Part shown: positions 1 through 6,434 of the stretch, in pieces
How the letters are laid out: the number at the start of each line of letters is the position of its first letter
Position numbering within the stretch: the first letter of the stretch is position 1
Notes under the pieces: generated by a model
Told to the model about the DNA's origin: nothing
Databases searched by the model: none
Seen by the model: the letters and a program-made list of their open reading frames with translations, nothing else
Origin: Smithellaceae bacterium
GTDB lineage: Bacteria; Desulfobacterota; Syntrophia; Syntrophales; Smithellaceae
DNA length: 11,336 nt
Assembly (NCBI GenBank): GCA_028704195.1
Contig: JAQVLL010000033.1
Location: forward strand, 1-11,336
Direction: 5' to 3'
Translations under genes and position numbers: made by a program

Positions 1-784
1 CGCATTTGGATAAAGATGCCAGAATATCCCTGATATCGGTTTTGCCCGAAAAATATTCTTTTACCCATGCATCCATGGGAAAACGGTCGGGAATATGAAA
101 ATCCAGCAGGTCTGATATCTTCTCCAGCAGTGCTTTTCCTGTCACCTGCCTGTTTTGCGTGTCTTCCAGCCTGACACTTTCCAGAAGATCCGTAAGCTCC
201 GGGACACGATCGCATGAAATGAAATGCGTGGCAAAACCCAAACGCACACATTCCAGTCCCTGCATATCGTAACCGGTCAAACCGAGATATTCCGGATAGC
301 CTTTGGGGCAGCATGTGAACATCCAGCCTGTTGAACCGACATCCGGAAAAAAGCCGATCCGTGTTTCCGGCATCGCCATTCTTGTACTTTCCGTGGCAAT
401 TCGGATATCGGCACCGGCGGCAATGCCCAATCCACCGCCCATCGTGATGCCGTCAGCAATCACGATCACGGGCTTGGGGAAAAGATGGATCTTTAAATCA
501 AGAACGTATTCTTTTTGAAAAAAAGAATCCACTTTGTCGTATTGCTTCCGACGGGCCAGACGGGCCAACTCTTTGATGTCTCCGCCGGCGCAAAATCCTT
601 TGGAACCGTCTGCATAAAACAGCACAAACCGGCATCGCTCATCAGCTGCCGCTTCATCCATCAGGACGTCGATCCTGTCGATCATTGCTTCGGTTAAGCT
701 GTTGATTGCCTCCGGACGATTCAATATAATGGCCACACCTGACCGTAAACGCCTGGAGAGCACGTACTGACGGGCTTTATTCAT
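1..784 (-). CDS. 3-hydroxyisobutyryl-CoA hydrolase-like protein (enoyl-CoA hydratase/isomerase superfamily), C-terminus cut by window edge
   Basis: The reading frame starts at 784 and runs off the left edge after 261 residues; family members are usually about 350 residues, so roughly the last quarter is missing. Visible crotonase-fold signatures are an N-terminal LNRPEAINSL (21-30), the oxyanion-hole segment FCAGGDIK (64-71) and the second glycine-rich segment GITMGGGLG (112-120). PETRIGFFPDVGS (139-151) supplies Glu140 and Asp148, the acid pair expected in 3-hydroxyisobutyryl-CoA hydrolases, which release 3-hydroxyisobutyrate from its CoA thioester in valine breakdown. The usual PDVGGG reads PDVGST here, so a related hydratase or another acyl-CoA hydrolase is possible. 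The ATG overlaps the mscL stop codon as ATGA, and no Shine-Dalgarno is seen before it. Translation is therefore probably coupled to mscL. Cytoplasmic. The superfamily call is firm; the substrate is inferred. Confidence 0.82.
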   Translation of the reverse strand, partial: MNKARQYVLSRRLRSGVAIILNRPEAINSLTEAMIDRIDVLMDEAAADERCRFVLFYADGSKGFCAGGDIKELARLARRKQYDKVDSFFQKEYVLDLKIHLFPKPVIVIADGITMGGGLGIAAGADIRIATESTRMAMPETRIGFFPDVGSTGWMFTCCPKGYPEYLGLTGYDMQGLECVRLGFATHFISCDRVPELTDLLESVRLEDTQNRQVTGKALLEKISDLLDFHIPDRFPMDAWVKEYFSGKTDIRDILASLSKC

Positions 785-1182
785 TTATTTTTCAGCAGGT
801 CCCGGATTTCCGTCAAAAGCTCCTGATCTTTCGTCGGCGCTGGTGGCGGTTCTTCCTGCTTGCTCTTCATGACCATTCCCAGGAATTTGACAATGAAAAT
901 ATACAGCGCAAGAGCGACAAAGAGAAAACTCACGATTTCTCCAAGGAAGAGGCCGTAAGGGATTTCCTTTCCGTCAATGACCCATTTCCATGCTGTATAT
1001 CCCTGCTCACCGGGCATGATAAGGCTGACCAGAGGCATGATAATATTTTTAACGAGAGAATCAATAATTTTACCGAATGCCGCCCCGATGACCACGGCAA
1101 TCGCCAGATCGATTACATTACCCTTCAATGCAAAATTTTTAAATTCCTCCAGCAACGACGTTACTTTTCCTACGGTTCCCAT
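781..1182 (-). CDS. mscL: Large-conductance mechanosensitive channel MscL
   Basis: This 133-residue protein matches MscL in length (about 136 in E. coli) and in sequence from end to end. MscL is a homopentameric inner-membrane channel that opens under membrane tension and releases solutes during hypo-osmotic shock. The amphipathic N-terminal helix is followed by FALKGNVIDLA (17-27) and the pore-lining helix with IGAAFGKII (32-40). IIMP (47-50) closes TM1, and the second membrane helix spans about 78-105. The conserved cytoplasmic helix near the end (LLTEIRDLLK, 122-131) closely resembles the E. coli bundle. The frame is open six codons further upstream (to 1200), but AGGAGAG lies five bases before the ATG at 1182, which decides the start. 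The gene sits between the lipoprotein gene (25-nt gap) and the acyl-CoA hydrolase-like gene (ATGA overlap) in one operon. Confidence 0.97.
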   Translation of the reverse strand: MGTVGKVTSLLEEFKNFALKGNVIDLAIAVVIGAAFGKIIDSLVKNIIMPLVSLIMPGEQGYTAWKWVIDGKEIPYGLFLGEIVSFLFVALALYIFIVKFLGMVMKSKQEEPPPAPTKDQELLTEIRDLLKNK

Positions 1183-1207
1183 ATTCTCTCCTTTCAACAT
1201 TCGTCTG

Positions 1208-1645
1208 TTACTCGCCCTTGGCCATTTCTTCGTAAATTTTCAATTCAATGAAATGAAAAAAATTATCATACTCTTTTTTTGTCAACATCCGGCGCATTTC
1301 CCATCCGCCGGATGTTTTTTTCTCCGTGGTAACGATCAGCGTTACCTCGCATTCCTTCCAGTTGAGGCGCCGGACAACGGCGCTGGTTTTTGTCCTCCAG
1401 TCGTCCACTTCAACATAATCCGAATCAACCCTGTGGTTTTTCCGGTCAATGGTGACATTCGTGCCGATTTCTTTTTCTTTTAAAACGGCAGCTATCCCCT
1501 TGAGGATATATTTTTCCTTGGCTTCATAAATCTTTTTGTGCTCATCCGGTTTGGTTATTTCCGCCGAACCGAAATGATTTGCACAGGACAAAAGATGCAA
1601 AGCGAAAAAGAAAACCAAAGACAAAAGAAATATTTTTTTTAACAT
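1208..1645 (-). CDS. Predicted outer-membrane lipoprotein, family not recognised
   Basis: This is a 145-residue protein with a lipoprotein signal: a lysine-rich start, a hydrophobic stretch over 5-19, and a lipobox-like L-L-S-C with the lipidated cysteine at 21. The residue after the cysteine is Ala, not Asp, so by the enteric Lol rule it would go to the outer membrane. The mature part begins with a charged helix (about 35-57), then strands around 62-108, a GGW turn near 112-114 and a C-terminal helix from about 120. This helix-strand-helix order resembles the helix-grip layout of small BamC-type lipoproteins, but that is a guess from pattern only and I recognise no family. GGGAG lies just upstream of the ATG at 1645. 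It sits 30 nt after the HD gene and 25 nt before mscL, so it is probably co-transcribed with both. Confidence 0.8.
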   Translation of the reverse strand: MLKKIFLLSLVFFFALHLLSCANHFGSAEITKPDEHKKIYEAKEKYILKGIAAVLKEKEIGTNVTIDRKNHRVDSDYVEVDDWRTKTSAVVRRLNWKECEVTLIVTTEKKTSGGWEMRRMLTKKEYDNFFHFIELKIYEEMAKGE

Positions 1646-1675
1646 CGAGTCTCCCTTCTTGGCCGCGATGAGCCT

Positions 1676-2251
1676 TCATCGGCTGTTTCCGTTTATCCAC
1701 CAATCGCTCTTCTCTTTAAACCACCAGTGGGAGGAGTCCGTCTGAATAATGCGGGCAGCCAGTTTTTTGCCTTCCGCGGTGCAAAGTCTCTTAAGAGCGT
1801 ATTGGATCCATTCTTCGGAATATTTATTGCCCAGATCGCCGTATTCCTTGAGCTGAAGGATCAGCGCAATCTGGTCGGCATCCCTGGCAATCCGGGATTC
1901 ATGGGTTTCCTTGGCGTTGAACTCGTCGATAGCCTGACGGACGTCGTCACCGAAGGAAAGACTCTCCGTCAATTCCTTGACGGCTTTGGCCTCATCAACC
2001 CGGACATATTTTTTGTTGACGTAGTTCATGTCGCCGGTTCTTGCTTCCGGTAAATCATGAAGGACACACATTTTCAGAACGCGCAATTCGTTCAAAGATG
2101 GATTGAGTTTACACAGGGCGTAGCCCGTATACACCGTCCGCAAAATATGCTCCGCGACAGATTCCCTGCCGCTCCCGAGAAACTGATAACCGCTGCGGGG
2201 CGTCTTGCAGAGCATTCCCGCTTCGAATAAAAAATCAGCAATACTATCCAT
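1676..2251 (-). CDS. HD-domain phosphohydrolase, YfbR/HDDC2-like (putative 5'-deoxynucleotidase)
   Basis: This is a 191-residue cytoplasmic protein with the full metal-binding pattern of the HD superfamily: His35 in SVAEH, His65-Asp66 in VLHDLPEA, Glu69, Asp74 in TGD, and Asp124 in RDADQIALILQ. The spacing and the HDLPEARTGD signature match the YfbR/HDDC2 branch. Characterised members of that branch remove the 5'-phosphate from deoxynucleoside monophosphates using a divalent metal. Substrate specificity here is inferred. The tail (about 165-191) is rich in tryptophan (WW at 176-177 and 184-185), which I do not recognise as a family hallmark. The start at 2251 lies one base after the stop of the 72-residue gene, with AAGGGG overlapping that stop, so the two genes are tightly coupled. 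The next gene, a lipoprotein, follows after 30 nt. Confidence 0.88.
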   Translation of the reverse strand: MDSIADFLFEAGMLCKTPRSGYQFLGSGRESVAEHILRTVYTGYALCKLNPSLNELRVLKMCVLHDLPEARTGDMNYVNKKYVRVDEAKAVKELTESLSFGDDVRQAIDEFNAKETHESRIARDADQIALILQLKEYGDLGNKYSEEWIQYALKRLCTAEGKKLAARIIQTDSSHWWFKEKSDWWINGNSR

Positions 2252-2252
2252 C

Positions 2253-2471
2253 TTACCCCTTTTTCAAAACCTTGATGCGATTTCCCATCATTTCCGACAT
2301 TTTCCGGATTTGCAGCAGTAACGAAGCGATACTGTCAGGCCTGGAGTTTTCGATTTTGTCGATTTGACTTTTCCAGTGTTCCAGAAGCACGATTTCGTTT
2401 TCCTTCAATTTTTTTTCAAATCTCTCCTGGTACTCCTTGATAAAAGCGGCGGATGAGTCCACAGTCGCCAT
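2253..2471 (-). CDS. Small helical (coiled-coil-like) hypothetical protein, 72 residues
   Basis: This is the first gene of the minus-strand operon. I do not recognise a family. The sequence is highly charged and almost free of Gly and Pro, with Lys/Glu alternating with Leu/Ile at helical spacing over about 8-47 and again 47-70. It is probably one or two amphipathic helices able to form a coiled coil. There is no signal peptide or membrane segment, so it should be cytoplasmic. It is a real gene on three grounds: GGAGG sits eight bases before the ATG at 2471, an extended -10 promoter lies about 40 bases upstream, and its stop is one base from the start of the HD phosphohydrolase. That near-contact suggests the small protein could be a partner of the HD protein; this is inference only. 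Confidence 0.75.
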   Translation of the reverse strand: MATVDSSAAFIKEYQERFEKKLKENEIVLLEHWKSQIDKIENSRPDSIASLLLQIRKMSEMMGNRIKVLKKG

Positions 2472-2510
2472 TTTGCATCCTCCATAACATATTAAGATTA
2501 TTGATTCAGC

Positions 2511-2538
2511 ATTATATCATTCACCCTCAAACATGCAA
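2511..2538 (-). promoter_or_regulatory. Extended -10 sigma70-type promoter for the minus-strand operon
   Basis: Read on the minus strand, TATAAT (2516-2511) is preceded by TGA, giving the extended -10 form TGnTATAAT. A partial -35 TTGCAT lies 16 bases upstream (2538-2533). Transcription would start near 2504, leaving a leader of about 33 nt before the ATG at 2471. It is the best promoter-like sequence upstream of the five-gene operon. Confidence 0.65.
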
Positions 2539-2561
2539 CAAACAATTTCATAAATGATAAA

Positions 2562-2588
2562 TTGACAGACCATGTTAAATACTATAAG
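2562..2588 (+). promoter_or_regulatory. Candidate promoter for the DUF1385 gene
   Basis: A perfect -35 TTGACA (2562-2567) is followed after 15 bases by TATAAG (2583-2588). The hexamers are good, but the spacing is two bases shorter than ideal, so strength is uncertain. Transcription would begin near 2595, upstream of both candidate starts of the DUF1385 gene. Confidence 0.45.
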
Positions 2589-2631
2589 GAAATGCCACAA
2601 AATAATTTGAGACAGAATGTTAAGGAATCCC

Positions 2632-3501
2632 ATGGGCTGCAAACCAAAACCAGAAGATATCGCCGGAGGACAGGCCATTCTTGAAGGAGTCATGATGCGC
2701 CACGGCGATAAAATCGCCTCTGCGGTAAGGCGCCCGGACAGGGAAATTGTTTTTCAGGAACGCGAATACATTCCCCTGACCAAACGCTATAAAGTCCTGG
2801 GCTGGCCATTTGTACGGGGTACCATTTCCTTATTTGAAATGATGATTCTGGGCATCAAAAGCCTGATGTTCTCGGCCGAAGTCGCCCTCTCCGAAGAAGA
2901 ACAAAAACCCCAGGGATGGGAATTATATGTATCCCTGGTAATCAGCTTGAGCGTTGCCATTTTTTTCTTCATCGTCGTACCGGCTTTCTTCTTCACCCAA
3001 ATAAAGACTTTCATTGACAGCCTGATCCTTTTAAATATTCTGGAAGGCTGCGTCCGCCTGGGCCTGTTTCTAGCTTTCCTTACCGCCACCCTGCTCATGT
3101 CGGACATGCGTCGTGTTTATATGTACCACGGCGCCGAGCACAAGACGGTCTTTGCCTGGGAAGACGGACAGGACCTGACCGTTGAAAACGTCAAGAACTA
3201 CTCCACACGCCACCCCCGCTGTGGTACCAGCTTTATTCTTTTTGTCATGATTGTCTCCATTCTTGTGTTTTCTCTGCTGGGACGTCCCGATTTTTTGCAT
3301 CGGGTCATCTATAAAATACTACTGATGCCGGTCATTGCGGGTATCTCATATGAAGCGATCCGTTTTACAGGAAAGTACAGCCGCTTCAAACTGGTAGAGG
3401 TTTTGAGCTGGCCGGGACTGGCTTTGCAAAAAATCACTACCCGGGAGCCGGATGATGACCAGATCGAAGTAGCCATCGCGGCAATGAAAAAAGTCGTCTG
3501 A
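2632..3501 (+). CDS. DUF1385 (YqhQ-type) integral membrane protein
   Basis: This is a 289-residue membrane protein of the DUF1385 family, related to Bacillus YqhQ, whose biochemical role I do not know. Family signatures are GGQAILEGVMMR (12-23), AVRRPD (31-36), YHGAEHK (165-171) and STRHPRCGTSF (191-201). Hydrophobic segments lie at about 99-123, 134-156, 201-216 and 228-242. The invariant His166, Glu169, His170, His194 and Cys197 look like metal ligands or catalytic residues; HGAEH has the H-x-x-E-H spacing seen in some zinc enzymes, but a hydrolase role is inference. The frame opens at 2617, but that ATG has no ribosome binding site. AAGGA lies five bases before the ATG at 2632, so I chose the latter. 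It is transcribed divergently from the mscL operon and has no same-strand neighbour within 199 bases. Confidence 0.9.
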   Translation: MGCKPKPEDIAGGQAILEGVMMRHGDKIASAVRRPDREIVFQEREYIPLTKRYKVLGWPFVRGTISLFEMMILGIKSLMFSAEVALSEEEQKPQGWELYVSLVISLSVAIFFFIVVPAFFFTQIKTFIDSLILLNILEGCVRLGLFLAFLTATLLMSDMRRVYMYHGAEHKTVFAWEDGQDLTVENVKNYSTRHPRCGTSFILFVMIVSILVFSLLGRPDFLHRVIYKILLMPVIAGISYEAIRFTGKYSRFKLVEVLSWPGLALQKITTREPDDDQIEVAIAAMKKVV

Positions 3502-3554
3502 ACATTTTTTTTTCATCCGGTATTGCATCTTCAGGAAAAGTTTGTCATCCTCCG

Positions 3555-3567
3555 TCACGAATCGTGA
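3555..3567. repeat. Perfect 6-1-6 palindrome in the gap before the LysM gene
   Basis: TCACGA-A-TCGTGA is a perfect inverted repeat around a single base, located about 70 bases upstream of the -35 of the LysM gene promoter. It has the size of a dimeric regulator half-site pair. No T-tract follows, so it is not a terminator. The rest of the 3502-3700 gap holds the promoter at 3639-3667 and nothing else I can name. Confidence 0.35.
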
Positions 3568-3638
3568 ATCAAACACATGCAGTAAGCTGAGGAGAGTTAA
3601 CGCTCGTCTGGTAGCAGCGGGATTAAAATTGACTTTTT

Positions 3639-3667
3639 TCAACAGTTAAAGTAATGATTATTATAAT
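3639..3667 (+). promoter_or_regulatory. Sigma70-type promoter for the LysM protein gene
   Basis: A perfect -10 TATAAT (3662-3667) is preceded after exactly 17 bases by TCAACA (3639-3644), a four-of-six match to the -35 consensus. Transcription would start near 3674, giving a leader of about 27 nt before the ATG at 3701. GGGGG at 3687-3691 can serve as ribosome binding site. Confidence 0.6.
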
Positions 3668-3700
3668 CTTTATTTTTCTGACTTTTGGGGGCAACAGAAA

Positions 3701-5377
3701 ATGAGGAAGACACGATGGTGGACCGTTACTTTTTTCATTCTTTCAAATGTGTTGTTTTACTCGCAGGCTTTGGCTCAAACCGAAGACACGGCCCAGCTCA
3801 AATTCAATAAAACGGCAGTGTCCAAAAAACCTGCTCACGCCTATACGGTTCAGGAAGGCGACGTCCTGTCAGAGATCATCAATAATCTGCCGGGTGTTAC
3901 CAGGAAAAACATTTCCGACTATTACAGGATGACCAGGGAACTCAACCCGAATATTACTGATTTCAACAAATTGTACGTGGGACAGAAAATCATGCTGCCC
4001 GCGAAAAGCGCCTTGAAGACGGTTAGCAAAAAAATTCCCTCTGCCGGATCCCAGGCTTACAGGGTTAAAAAAGGCGACACGCTCATCCATATTATCCGAC
4101 GTGACCTTCGCATCAAGGGCGGTTCACAAATACAAAAGACCCTTTTACTGATCAAATCGCTCAACCCCGAAATCCGGGATGTCAACTGGATCTACATCGG
4201 TCAGGTCGTTCGCCTGCCCGGAGGACAGATGCTGGCGGGATCCGGAAAGATACCTGAAGTCTTACTGGAATCCGAAGAACCTCAGATGGAAGAAACAGAA
4301 AAGGTTACAGGGAAAGAAACCGTTGCACTGCCGCCGCCGGCCCGCCTACAGGTTGTCAAACACGTAATCACGCAGATGAATGGCATCGTGACGACCGCGG
4401 GCAACTATTACCTCCCTGTTTCCGGAACGGAACAGATCACCATCGACTGCTCTGTGATCCCCGTCGTGGAACTGGACAATCAAACGATATTTCTGGACAT
4501 GGGAAGCCGCTCCATTGATCACCTAAGAAAGATGATCCGTGAATACTGGAGTAACTTCCACTTGGTCAGGATTTATGCAAACGATGATGTCATCACGACC
4601 CTGAAGAAAATATTCAACAAAACCAGAAACCACGAGATTGTCAGAGCACATAAGCCGGTTTCCGTTGGAACACGTCCGTCACTGAACGTTGTTGTGGATT
4701 GGCTGATCTCCGCCAAAAACGCTAAAACGTCTCCGCCAACGACTCAGGCTCTGCGTTTTGTTGACGCAAACAGCAATCTGCTGCCGCGTGCCTTAGTGAA
4801 ATATGCCGCCCGGCATTCCCTGATCCTCACGGAAATATCTTCCGGAAAGGGTCTTGCTGAAAAGCCGGAAGAAATTTATTCCCTTCCTCCGAAAACTCTT
4901 TTGCCAAGATCCTCCGTCAGGGATTTTTCCTATGCGCTGCTGGCCTCCCTTAATATTCCGGTAGAAAAGGACGTCGATGTAAAGGTGTTCGATATCAAAC
5001 GTGACGGATACAACTTATCCCTCAAAGCCGACGTCGCCGCGACGTATGGCGGGGAAAAATACCTGATTTTCTCGCGGAATGTATCGCCGGAATTTATCAA
5101 CATGCTTCAGAAGTCGGGCAACAAGCTCATTTTTCTTTCTGACCGTGATGTGCCGGCCAAAAATATGGAAAAGATTTTACGCGGTTTGAACATGAACTTT
5201 ACCACGGGCAACTTTACCTTCTCCGGTCTCGAGAAAAATCAGCCGCCTTATACCCTGGGTTTCCATGGCACCAGGATCAAAACCGAGAAGGAAATATACT
5301 TTGTGAATTTCGATTTTAATGATGACCTTCGTGGTTTAATGCAGGAGACATGGTCCGCGGGTATCATCCAGTATTGA
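3701..5377 (+). CDS. Secreted protein with two LysM domains and a large unassigned C-terminal region
   Basis: This is a 558-residue exported protein. Residues 1-26 form a Sec signal (basic start, hydrophobic 8-20, ALA cleavage site before Gln26). Two LysM peptidoglycan-binding domains follow. The first spans about 47-100 (YTVQEGD at 48-54, LYVGQKIMLP at its end). The second spans about 119-173 (YRVKKGD at 120-126, IYIGQVVRLP at its end). An acidic, proline-containing linker covers about 180-215. The remaining 340 residues match no family I can name. They contain two stretches with similar layout, about 263-305 and 454-495, in which a strand, a helix, a strand with an Asp and another helix occur in the same order. 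It probably binds the cell wall in the periplasm. No catalytic motif is evident. The gene has its own promoter and a terminator-like hairpin follows. Confidence 0.88.
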   Translation: MRKTRWWTVTFFILSNVLFYSQALAQTEDTAQLKFNKTAVSKKPAHAYTVQEGDVLSEIINNLPGVTRKNISDYYRMTRELNPNITDFNKLYVGQKIMLPAKSALKTVSKKIPSAGSQAYRVKKGDTLIHIIRRDLRIKGGSQIQKTLLLIKSLNPEIRDVNWIYIGQVVRLPGGQMLAGSGKIPEVLLESEEPQMEETEKVTGKETVALPPPARLQVVKHVITQMNGIVTTAGNYYLPVSGTEQITIDCSVIPVVELDNQTIFLDMGSRSIDHLRKMIREYWSNFHLVRIYANDDVITTLKKIFNKTRNHEIVRAHKPVSVGTRPSLNVVVDWLISAKNAKTSPPTTQALRFVDANSNLLPRALVKYAARHSLILTEISSGKGLAEKPEEIYSLPPKTLLPRSSVRDFSYALLASLNIPVEKDVDVKVFDIKRDGYNLSLKADVAATYGGEKYLIFSRNVSPEFINMLQKSGNKLIFLSDRDVPAKNMEKILRGLNMNFTTGNFTFSGLEKNQPPYTLGFHGTRIKTEKEIYFVNFDFNDDLRGLMQETWSAGIIQY

Positions 5378-5405
5378 AGCCTGCGTGTATAGCTCAATCA
5401 TGAAT

Positions 5406-5443
5406 AAGCGCTGCGGGAATGGATCTGCGGCGCTTTTCCTTTT
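5406..5443 (+). terminator. Hairpin plus T-tract: terminator of the LysM gene, possible attenuator of the next gene
   Basis: The arms AAGCGCTGCGG (5406-5416) and CTGCGGCGCTT (5425-5435) pair over 11 positions, two of them G-U, around an eight-base loop. A run of T broken by CC (5434-5443) follows. This is a good intrinsic terminator 29 bases after the LysM stop codon. The next gene begins only 16 bases beyond the T-tract, which leaves no room for a promoter after the hairpin. Confidence 0.72.
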
Positions 5444-5459
5444 GATGACAGGTTTGTAG

Positions 5460-6434
5460 ATGACAGTCAAGGCCCTTGCCCTTTTTTCCGGTGGTTTGGA
5501 CAGCATCCTGGCAGCCATGCTGGTACAAAAACAGAATATCGACGTCACCGGCCTGGCATTTACAACTCCCTTCTTCGGGGCATCCAGAGCCCGGGCGGCA
5601 GCCACACAGATTTCCCTGCCGCTCATCGTTGAAGACATCACGGCAGAACATCTTCAAGTGCTCAAAGCGCCACGATACGGCTACGGTAAAAATATGAACC
5701 CGTGTATTGACTGTCACACGTTGATGCTGACGATCGCGGGCAGAATAATGGAGGAAACCGGAGCTGAATTTCTCGTAACGGGTGAGGTTCTGGGTCAACG
5801 GCCCATGTCGCAGACAAAGCAGTCTCTGTACATCGTCGCGAAAAACTCCGGCTACGCCGATTACATTTTGCGTCCGCTTTCCGCCCGGTTGCTTGATCCC
5901 ATCATGGCTGAACGTGAAGGAAAGATCGATCGATCATTACTCCTGACGATTTCGGGACGGGGACGCAAAGAACAAATGCGGCTGGCGGAAACATTCGGGA
6001 TAACACATTATCCACCCCCTGCGGGCGGTTGCCTGCTTACGGATCCGATATTTTCCCGCCGCCTGCGTGACCTGATGGACCATCTTGAAGACCTCAACAT
6101 TCGGGATTACGAATTATTAAAATACGGACGGCATTTTCGCAATCAGGATACCGGTAAAATTATCGTCGGGAGAAATCAGTCCGACAATGAGTTTTTGCGA
6201 CAACTTTCCACGGATGACGACTTGGTCTGCAATATGGCCAATTTCCCCGGTCCGCTCGTCCTTGTCCCTTACGGTGGTGAGGCAGCCATGGCCAAGGCCG
6301 CTTCGCTGTGTGTCCGCTACTCGGACGCTCCGTCAGACACGGAAGCAGATGTTGTATGCCGGCACCAAAACCAATCCGTCATTTTGAAGGCAAAAGCCGC
6401 CCCCAAAGACGATCCGGGGTGCCGCATTATTTAA
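5460..6434 (+). CDS. PP-loop ATPase, tRNA thiouridylase-like (ThiI/MnmA-related), with C-terminal NFACT-R-like RNA-binding domain
   Basis: This is a 324-residue cytoplasmic protein. The PP-loop SGGLDS (10-15) marks an enzyme that activates a substrate carbonyl by adenylation. A CxxC (Cys82 and Cys85 in NPCIDCH) and a third cysteine, Cys191 in PAGGCLLTDP, are placed as in enzymes that hand sulfur to tRNA uridine. The segment 105-150 (LVTGEVLGQRP, then RPLSARLLDP) is typical of a ThiI-related family lacking the N-terminal THUMP domain. From about 218, KYGRHFRN, IIVGRNQSDNEFL and FPGPLVLVPYGG fit the NFACT-R type RNA-binding domain, which is known fused to such PP-loop proteins. The modified nucleoside is not known from the sequence. 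Any ribosome binding site is weak. The gene lies just after a hairpin-T-tract, and its 3' end overlaps the opposing DUF4301 gene by 8 nt. Confidence 0.85.
   Translation: MTVKALALFSGGLDSILAAMLVQKQNIDVTGLAFTTPFFGASRARAAATQISLPLIVEDITAEHLQVLKAPRYGYGKNMNPCIDCHTLMLTIAGRIMEETGAEFLVTGEVLGQRPMSQTKQSLYIVAKNSGYADYILRPLSARLLDPIMAEREGKIDRSLLLTISGRGRKEQMRLAETFGITHYPPPAGGCLLTDPIFSRRLRDLMDHLEDLNIRDYELLKYGRHFRNQDTGKIIVGRNQSDNEFLRQLSTDDDLVCNMANFPGPLVLVPYGGEAAMAKAASLCVRYSDAPSDTEADVVCRHQNQSVILKAKAAPKDDPGCRII

Noticed and set aside
977..1483. 168-codon open frame on the plus strand
   Set aside because: It is antisense to mscL and the lipoprotein gene, both supported by ribosome binding sites and family or signal evidence, and its translation resembles no protein.
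3484..3516. AT-only inverted repeat (ATGAAAAAA with TTTTTTCAT) at the end of the DUF1385 gene
   Set aside because: The stem is almost all A-T and overlaps the coding end, so it is too weak to call a terminator despite the T run.
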